Positions 23,101-32,777 of a stretch of DNA of 64,000 bases are shown here, piece by piece. The stretch lies in assembly GCA_023052935.1 (NCBI GenBank), contig CM041293.1:183287249-183351248 (forward strand), written 5' to 3'. The DNA comes from Piezodorus guildinii. Lineage: Eukaryota; Arthropoda; Insecta; Hemiptera; Pentatomidae. Positions within the stretch are counted from its first letter, which is position 1. Each line of letters opens with the position of its first letter. Both the position numbers and the translations under genes were made by a program. Below the pieces are notes generated by a model. The model was not told where the DNA came from and ran no database searches. It was given only the letters and a program-made list of their open reading frames with translations.

Positions 23101-26100
23101 TTGTCTGGCATGTTACTAGTGGCCATGCTCTTCGTATTAGATTGTTTGTATGTCCGTGTAAGTTGTTGTGAAAACGTTTGTAGAGGGTCTGAATCTGTTC
23201 GTTGACCGTTGGCATGTGAAGGTCTGTATGTAAAGTAGTGTTGCTATCGTACCATGGTGAGTTTGTGATAGTTCTGAGTGAGGCGTAAGTCCAAATGGGC
23301 TTCAGTAGGTAAGTGTAGGTGTTTAGTTTATTTTTAAGTTTTAATTTTGAACGTCTTGAGTGTAGTGAGTATAAAAGTTTTAGTCTTTTGTTTAGCGTTA
23401 TCTGTTTGTTCTTGATGTGTGGGCCCCATGTCATTCTTCTGTCGAATGTCAAGCCCAGATATTTTATTGTGTCTGTTTGTGGAATTTGGATGCTGTCAAG
23501 ATATACTGACGGGCAGGTGTAATGTCGAAGAGTGAAAGTAATATGTTGGGATCTATCCAGGTTAATTCGAATTTTCCAAATTTTTCACCAGTCATGGAAT
23601 TGTGTTAAGTGGTGTTGTAATGTCTGTGAAATAAAAAATATTCTTTTTTTACATACTCTTTCTTCTGTTGTTGTTACTAATTGGTTTTATTCTATAGGTT
23701 CTGAAATTTCGGATTGATACGGATGTTATAATTTTTTTTATAGCTTTCGGGGAAATTATTTGTATTATCTTATTTGAAATTTACTGATTATCGTTGTGAA
23801 CACCCCTGAAAAGAGGTAGTATATGCAATTCTAATCAACAGGTTTGTTTTGCGGGTCGTATGGAAGAATTAAGAAGGACGTCAATAAATTTAGTATAAAA
23901 TGTAGTGTCCTAGAGTTACTGTTGGTTTTTTTATTTATTATTATTATTATTTATTTATTTGTTCTCTCTACCTTTTATGTTACGCAACACGGATTATGGC
24001 AAGGTTTAACTCATGGATTATGCAAGCAAGTTAACTTTGACAATAAACTAATTTTAAGTATTCCGTCATCCATTTTAACTATTCATTTAAAGGAGCATCT
24101 TCTCTGCCTTTGTATTGCTGTATCAGGTCTTCTCATGTTAAAATGGACTGGGCTCACAGCCGTTTTCCACCCGTAATCAAAATATTTGCAGTACGGGTAG
24201 TTTTTTTTCCGTCACCAGCTAAGGAAAATCGCTCTTTGATTGGACATGGGATCCGATTATCGTTATAAGTGTGAGCCGTTTGTGTTCAAAGGCCGTGCAA
24301 GCTGACAGGATATGCTGAGCAGACTAGAAGACACCAGAGCTAGGGCACAGGGGATTGATATCTATCCCAAAGCTAGAGAGTTTAGCGTGAAAGCCCCCAT
24401 GAATTGTGAGAAAAAGCGTGACCCATTAATCTATCATTGGCATCTAAGAGAAATAATTACATGGACGGTAGGAAACTACTTAAAGTATCGCCCTTTTGAG
24501 ATGCCACCCATCGTCGGCTCCAGTTGTCTGTCGTGTCTTCCTGGAGAATACATTTTTAATTTTCTGGGTTCCTCCTCAATTTTCCTTCTCAAGATTCTCT
24601 GGCAAACATGCTAAGCCTTCTTTCATAAAAGGGTACCTCAATCCATCCTCTCGCAGACCCAGGTCAAGAGGTGCCGCACCTGGGAGGAATGGTTCCGCCT
24701 TATGCAAAAAGTTTCGATATGCCCTAGTAACCCGCATCAGAGGCTTACGTTAATTCGTGGCTAATCTGCTTCTTGAGCGGTGTAACAGGTTCTTGCACAC
24801 GCGTACCTCAGAATGTCCATAAAGCAACATTTAAGGCTAGGGCCACCATTTTTCTCAGATAGCCCTCTCATTTTGAGATCATGTGTAACTCTCTGCTAAA
24901 CGTTATACCTAGATAAGTGATGTTAAGAGAACAGGGTCCTTAACACTTTTACTACTGCTATCTAGCAAACACTGGCGTAATTACAGTCATCTCAACGCCA
25001 TCTAGGGGCAGCCTGAGGAAGGGACTCTTTGCCAAAATTGGCATCTATTGGCAAGAGCCCTATGGAAGTCATCATTGGGTGAGATACTTGTAGTGAATAA
25101 GCACATGTGCTCATAGATTAAGCACATGGTGGAAGAAACATTATTTTTAATTACCATGCATACTTGCCTCATCATAGAGGAGTACCCCATAGGTACGTTA
25201 CGTTAGTTAAGGAGCCCGCCTACCTATGGGCCTACCTATGGGCCGAGAACGAAGAGGACGAAAGAGAAACAACTAGAAATTACAGATATGTACAATAGAA
25301 TAAGATAACTAACCCCACTTACCATATGTAGCAATAGTAACAAATACAACCCATTCATTTATACAGTCCACTAATCATTGAAAAACCCAGCCCATCAATT
25401 ATTTTATTTTATTATTATCAAAAGTCCCCTGGAACGCCCCAGGCCTTAGATAATATATAGGTGACATCCTCACTTGGACGTATTCGATCTCCGTCGATAC
25501 AGATAATTATAAGGTGTTCCCTATCGGTCCACCAACAACCACAACAGCCAGATCGCTCACGTCGGCTGTGGCGGTAACCGCTTCTCTTCATGTAGCCACA
25601 GCATCTGAATGGAACAAACAAGTTTCCATGAAGGGACCTCCTGAGACACGCCCAGCCTTTATATATCACGTCTAAGCAACTTTCGGAATACTGTTGTTTT
25701 AGGCCAACAGTACGAATCTCCACATCTACCTAACTTAAGACTTTTCCTGGGATGTAGAGGCACAGAATGATAAAAATATTATGAAAATGAATGAAGGATT
25801 TTTAGTTGAAAAAATAAAAATCTTTATGAAGTTTTATTTTAAAACTATCAAGTACTAAAATACACTTTGAGGTAAAGTTATTTCAAGAATAAATAAATAA
25901 AAAACCGTTTATTTACTCTCGCTATTTGTGTTAATTTACCGCATCTATTTCGAAGAAAAACATTGCAGAAGAAGACGTTCTAATGATGATAAATATCAGA
26001 AATTTTTGACTCGAAGTTAACAAAATACCTTTTCTTTTGACGATAAGAAAAAAAAAGAATTCTCGCTTATAAAAAAACAACAAATTGGCCAGATATTATA

Positions 26101-29100
26101 CTAATTATTTAATTTTATTAACAGAGTGTCTAGTTATATACGAGACGATTTCACTTTATTATATTTTTTGGATACCACTGCTTCACCCTTGTAGCATATT
26201 TGCAGGTGTCGTTTTCCAACCATCGGCTTTTTTTTTTCTCTCCGCCTGTTCCTCTAAGGGGCAATGGCGTTATTGAGATTTAAATAAGTTTTAACTGGAT
26301 ATTCTTTCCATGGAAACATTTATTTTAGTTTGTTTGTTAATGTATTTAACGTCCCTTTATGCTACTATGGCTAATCGGACGATGCTGCAGCGGGAGACCT
26401 AAATTTTGCCTATCCAGGTTTAATTAGGATAGAGGTTTTTATCGAGTACCTGACTTCGCACAAGCTCTGGATCACCTTTTAACGTCCCCTCCGAAGGACG
26501 GCATAACTAAAAGATTTTTTACTCCTATTAAAAAATCCTAGTGCTACCTGCGGATTCAAACCCGGGACCTTAAGCATAGCAGGCGGTAATGCTAACCACC
26601 ATGCCATAGGTAACCCCAGACATTTATTTTAGATTGGATAATATAACAAAAAAACATTATTATCTGCAACAATCACTTTCTTTTGTTTCTTTTCGTCATT
26701 CTGTGTTTTATGTTAGCTAACATTTTACCTAAAATCATCAGCTTTCCAACGGTATATCATACATCTAAATTATTATAGATGAGGAAGACGGTTGGGGGTG
26801 CGGTCATAAATTAGAAACACACATTTAAAATATGTGCTATTTTAATTATGTGTCGACGTTTTGGCCTACAATGTGGGCCTTCATGAGGGTTGACTCTGAG
26901 ACGCTGCTTAAAGGAGTGCTCACTCCTAAACACTCCTTTGGGCAGCGTCTCAGAGTCAACCCTGATGAAGGCCCACATTGTAGGCCGAAACGTCGACACA
27001 TAATTAAAATAGCACTAATTTTAAATGTGTGTTTCTAATTTATGACCGCACCCCCAACCATCTTTCTCATCTAATTTCTCAACGGTCAACAAAACTCCAT
27101 CATTCTAAATTATTATATATTTATATTATTATTTCCGGAAAAGAAACATTAACCTGATAAAACATTACTGCTTATTTCTCCGTTAGTGATTTTATAATTC
27201 TGTTTGGTGTGGTTTCACTTTTAAGACAAGAATATGAGAACAACAAACCATAGGAAATATATATATATTATAAAAATTACTTCCACAAACTCACACACAT
27301 AAATTGGCGAAACATGAAAATGTTCCGGATGAGATAACAATTAAATATGATATGGATAATAATTTGTTTCTACCTTTAAAAATTTTGCTTCATTGTCTAG
27401 CACCCTCAGATAAAACATGTTTATTTAATATCATGCAAATTATCTTTACTTGGATGTTTTATAATTTAAACATTATGTTATTCAATCTAAGAGAACAATA
27501 ATCCGCTTAGAGAACTAGCAAATATTTAAGTACAGATAAGATGAACATTACGATTTCTTCAATGTCTTCAAAAATAAAAATACTGTTGAGCATAACACAC
27601 GACTTTCTGGTACCTCCCTTGTAAAAATCAATTTAAGTTTTTTTTTTTTTAAATACAGTTAAAGATGTAAATAAAATTTTAAAGAATCGATTATTGAGCG
27701 TCAATAAGAACTTCATTAAGTAATATATTATATTATGATCTACGATAATCAGTTGGTTTTATAAGATTTCCATGACTAATTGTCAACAATTTGTTTTCTA
27801 AAATCTATTTCAAAGGTATATTAAACATTCATTTTACTGTTTTATGTTCAAAAATCCGAGAATTGAATACACCAAATTTTTTTTTCTCGCTTCAGTTTTT
27901 TATCAAATTCGTTCAACTTATATATTTATTCGTTCGTTATCAATTTTAGGATGATGATTTGGTCACAAAATAGAAATTATATTAGAAGAAAAAAAATTAG
28001 GATGTCGACAATTGAGACGTTGATTTCCAAAAGGTACTATATCCATTTTAGGAAATTTTACAGGTAGCGCCAAAATCTCTCGTTACTATATTATTGAACC
28101 AGCTGATTTGATTCTTTTCGCATTAAAACATTGAATTTTTTTTCACTATATTAATAAAACCATATTAAAGTTATAAAATGAAATGTTTTAGTATGATTTA
28201 GATCGAAACTCAATGTGTAATTAGTAGCTTAAGAAATTAATAGCATTTCTAAATCGCGTTATTAAAGGACTTGAGTGTTCATTAGATACAATCAAATTTA
28301 AGATTTAGATGAAACTAAATGAGGAGAATATAAATATGCCAAAATATCAATTTCGTAAAAAATGTCCTTTAGTACCTTTTGGAAATCAATGTCTCAATTT
28401 AGCCCTTTCAGACTATTTCAATTAGAATGAAACCTACATGATATTAAAGCCCATTAAATTTTACATCGATATAGCGAATTAAATAAAAATCGTTAGTTCT
28501 TTTCTGAAGAAAATCGCAAAAAAGTTTTGGATTTTTTTCTTTTATAATTTTTTTGGAAGTTTTACTTAATATTTCACATTCAAAAAAGCACTCTTTTCTT
28601 TCTTACAAATTTTTTTTTTCACAATTTATAAAATAGTTTTCTACGTTTCGGGGTTCTTTCCCCCATTTTAGTCACTTCCCAGCCTATTCGTCCTCTTAGA
28701 TGTTTATTGGCTAACTGTTTCTGTTATAAAGTTTTGGTTATCTCATTTTGATGAAACAGTTACGGTAACATCTTGGACTTATAGTTATAGTATATAGTAT
28801 GAAATTTCAGTTTCATACGACCTTTTGTTTTCGCTCTAGATTTACTTCACAAGGACAAACAAAAATACACACCAAGACCTTTTTTTTCGGTCATAGTAAT
28901 TTGGGTTTTTTTTTTCTCTCTTTATATCTTTATTTACACCTGTCAGAAGATGCCTGACAATCAGCAAATGTGTTGGACAAAAGTAAGATCAGACATGGTA
29001 GGCATTGGGGAAGTAAATTGCCCAGCAGCACCCCTTCCAAGGCTTTAATCTAGCTGAGGAGGTACCTCATCCAGCTTCGTTTTAGCCTTCTTCTGACCGG

Positions 29101-32100
29101 CATTTCAGCTACTGACATGTCGTTAATCAGTCTATTGTCGTGTCCTTTAAGTTTAATGTGAAAACGAGAATAGAGTGTTCGTATATGTTGGTCAACTGTT
29201 GGTTGCTGTAAGTCTGTATGTAGGGTTCTGTTGTTTACGTACCAAGGAGCTGTCGTTATGAGTCTTAAAATTTTGGATTGAAATGATTGCAGTTTTTGTA
29301 TGTGAGTCTTTTTTGCTGAACCAAAAATCTGTGAAGCGTAAGTCCATATTGGCTTAAGAAGGTATGTGTATGTATTTAGTTTCTGTCTACTTTTTAATTT
29401 TGACGAATTTGAAAAATGAGAGTATAGTACTTTCAGTCGGTGGTTGAGAGTCTGTCTTTTCATCTTGACTTGTGGGCCCCAAGTCATCGAGTGTCAGTCC
29501 TAGGTAATGTACAGAGTTTGTCTGAGGAATTTGGTTTTTGTCGATAAAAATTGGTGGGCAAGTGTTTTGTCGTAGTTTGAAAGTTACGTGTTTTGATTTG
29601 TCGTGATTTAAACGAATTTTCCAAAGATTCTATCAATTTTGTAGTAGCATTAAGTGATTTTGCAGAGTCAGTGAGGCCAGTATGGGATCGCCGTTTGATG
29701 TTAGAATTGCAGTATCGTCCGCGTATGTAGCAGTCAATGTGGTGGGGTGAGTTGGTATGTCATGTGTGTATACGATGTATAGGAGAGGAGCAAGTATCGA
29801 TCCTTGCGGTACTCCTGCCAAGACTGGTCGGATTGAAGAAGTTTCTGAGCCCTGACGAACAGATAAAAACCTATCGAAGAGGAAAGAGCGTATAATAAGA
29901 TAGTATATGTAAGGTAGTACGTTCTTAAGTTTAAAGAGAAAGACCTTCGTGCCAGACTTTATCAAACGCTTGGGCAACATCCAAAAATACCCCATTTGGG
30001 AATTGTTTTTTTTCTAGTGCTCCTGCAATGAAGTCAGTAACTCTGTATAATTGATGTGTCACATGAGTATTATTTTTTGCTCAGTCAGTATGTCAATCAA
30101 TCTTTTATAAATTAATTTTTCAAGAAGTTTAGAGCATATCAGAAGGAGACTAATAGGCCTGTAAGAGGAGGGTTTGTACATGTTTTTATCTTTTTTGTGT
30201 ATCATTTTTATGATTGAGTATTTCCACTGTACTGTGAATTTAACTGTCCTAAGTATACAATTGTATATTGTCGTGAGGAACACAAGAGCTTTCTTGGGCA
30301 TCATTTGGAGCGCCTCGGCAGTTATTAAATCATAACCTGGGGCTTTTCTTTTAGGTTAGTGTCTTATTTGTTGTGCGACTTGTGATGGAGTGAATGATGT
30401 AGGGATCATAAAACGTATATTTACGCTGAAAACTGGCATTAAAAAATGTTCACGATCGCCATACTTTCCCTTGCTTTATATTTCATATAAAGGTAAAATG
30501 ATAGACAGAGACTAGTTTAAAATAGAAATTATGTACGTGATAATTTTTGTTTCCTTTAATTTCACTAACCTTTTCATTAAATATATAGCAAGGGAAAGTA
30601 TTATAGTAATTCAATTTTCGAAATATTTTACTAGAAATACACGTTTTAGTGTCTCCTGTGTCCAAAGGACTTAATCCTGCAAAAAGCTTTGTAATACTTG
30701 GATAATAATCCTATTTACATATTCTAAAAAAGGATTAATTAAGATTTAAATTGAGATCCCTTATCTTTAAGTGGTATTTTGCTTGTTCAAAACGGAAAAA
30801 AAAAAAAATCATTTTCGGCATTTAATGATTGTTTTATTTTCCAAAATGGAAAAACAACTGAGCAGACGGTTACTAAAATTCGCAGTGTTTATTTCGATGA
30901 TGCATTAGGAAAAAGCACCTTCCGTATGTAGTTTGCTGGGTTCAGAACCGGACATTTTGACTTGGAAGACGCAAAGCGCGCAGGTCATCTGTTTAAGTTG
31001 TGTGAGGTCGGAATAAAAAAAATACATGAAAGATGGCAACATGCAATAGATCAAAATAGGTCATAAATAATTGTTTATTTAAGGATATACGTATTACTCT
31101 ACTTTGTGCTCGAAAATATACAAGTTTAATATAAGAAATATTTAAGACAAGTAAAATTTTATTTTAAAGTATTTGTTGAAATTCATAAACATAAAATATA
31201 AGAGAAAGCGATAAAAAAAGTGGGGGGAAAATACGATCTCGGACCACAATAATTTGGAAAATTCCTCACTACCTTTGTCTCAACCATTCCTCACATCTTT
31301 GTTTCAATGTTCTTTCAAAGTTTGTAATATTCATACTGGGTTGTATAATACACTATATATGTATACTTTTTTTTCTTCTTACATATCTTTACACCTGCCA
31401 GAAGCTATATGACAATTAGCAAATGTGCTGTAGAAATGCTGTAATGAATTGAAATCAAAATTGTAAAATTTTTTCTTACGTATTTATAACAAAACTAAAG
31501 CAAGCATGTTACCTTTATCCTACGACGCAGATCTTTCCCTTCAGTCCATTTCCCTTCGCTTTTCTGACACAGTCGAGTACCTTAGCTTCCTCTTAGGCAA
31601 AAGACTGACAAGGAACGAATCCCCATACTAGACTGAAACGACAAGAACACAATCGACTATGTGGCCAGCTATATAGACTACTAAATAGGAAATCTCATAT
31701 CTCAACGGACAACACACTATTAATTTACAAGGTTATCCTTAAATCCATTAGACCTACGGACTTGAACTATGGGGAACAGCCATATTTTTGAATATTCAAC
31801 GTATCAAATCCTTTCAGTCTTACGTTCCCAACAGTAGTTGATGCTCTTATTGTCACCAACAAAACCTTACACAATGATCTGATATCCCATTTGTCCTTGA
31901 TCTAATCCCATCTAAATTCACAATCTTCCATCAGAAGCTTACTCGCCTTCCTAATCCCTTGGCACACTCCCTATCCAGTTCCAAACATCCCTATAACCCT
32001 CCTCGTAGGTTGAAGCGGCAGTTGCCCAGAGATCTCAAGTAAATATGACATTGGAGTCCTGGCAATGGCTTCTCCACTCACGTCCTGAGTGTATGTGGCT

Positions 32101-32720
32101 CTAGCGCCCTCCACTGGTGGGTCTCGGGTTTGATTCGGTTAGCCCAGGGGTAGTTAGTCAATATCGTATATAGTACTAATGTGATCAAGATTGTTAGCAT
32201 TATTTATTTACATATATTATTTTATATTTATATATATTTATTAAGTATTTCTTAGTTATTCTAGTAATTATTTATTTTATTTTTATTTACAATGTACATA
32301 CGGGATGAATGATTTCTTCTTGCAGTTATACACATTGCCCCATAAGGTGGCAAATTGTATTATTTCTCAATATAGCAATAATATATTTTTTTATTATATA
32401 TAATTTTTAACCTATAACTAATTAATAATATTTTTTTTTCAGGTAATGTGGAAAAGTTACTTTTCTCTGATTATTTCTAGAAGCATATTGTAAGTAGTAC
32501 CATTCCCTTTTTTCTTTTTCAAATAAAAAAAAAATAAAATGTCTATTTAACTTTGATATATCCATTCATTGTGAATTCACTGTATTCTTAAGTTTATTAA
32601 AAAATGTTTTCTGTCTCTGTAGCAATGCTATCATCTACTATAATTATTGTACAGATGTTAATGTTATGTTGTTTTTTCATCAATACCCGAAGGAAATTGT
32701 TATTATCAACAGTCGAGAAC

Positions 32721-32777
<57 letters not shown>

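Noticed and set aside
24312..24753. Two overlapping plus-strand ORFs as a gene
   Set aside because: No domain, and the stretch reads better, though weakly, as a minus-strand retrotransposon remnant.
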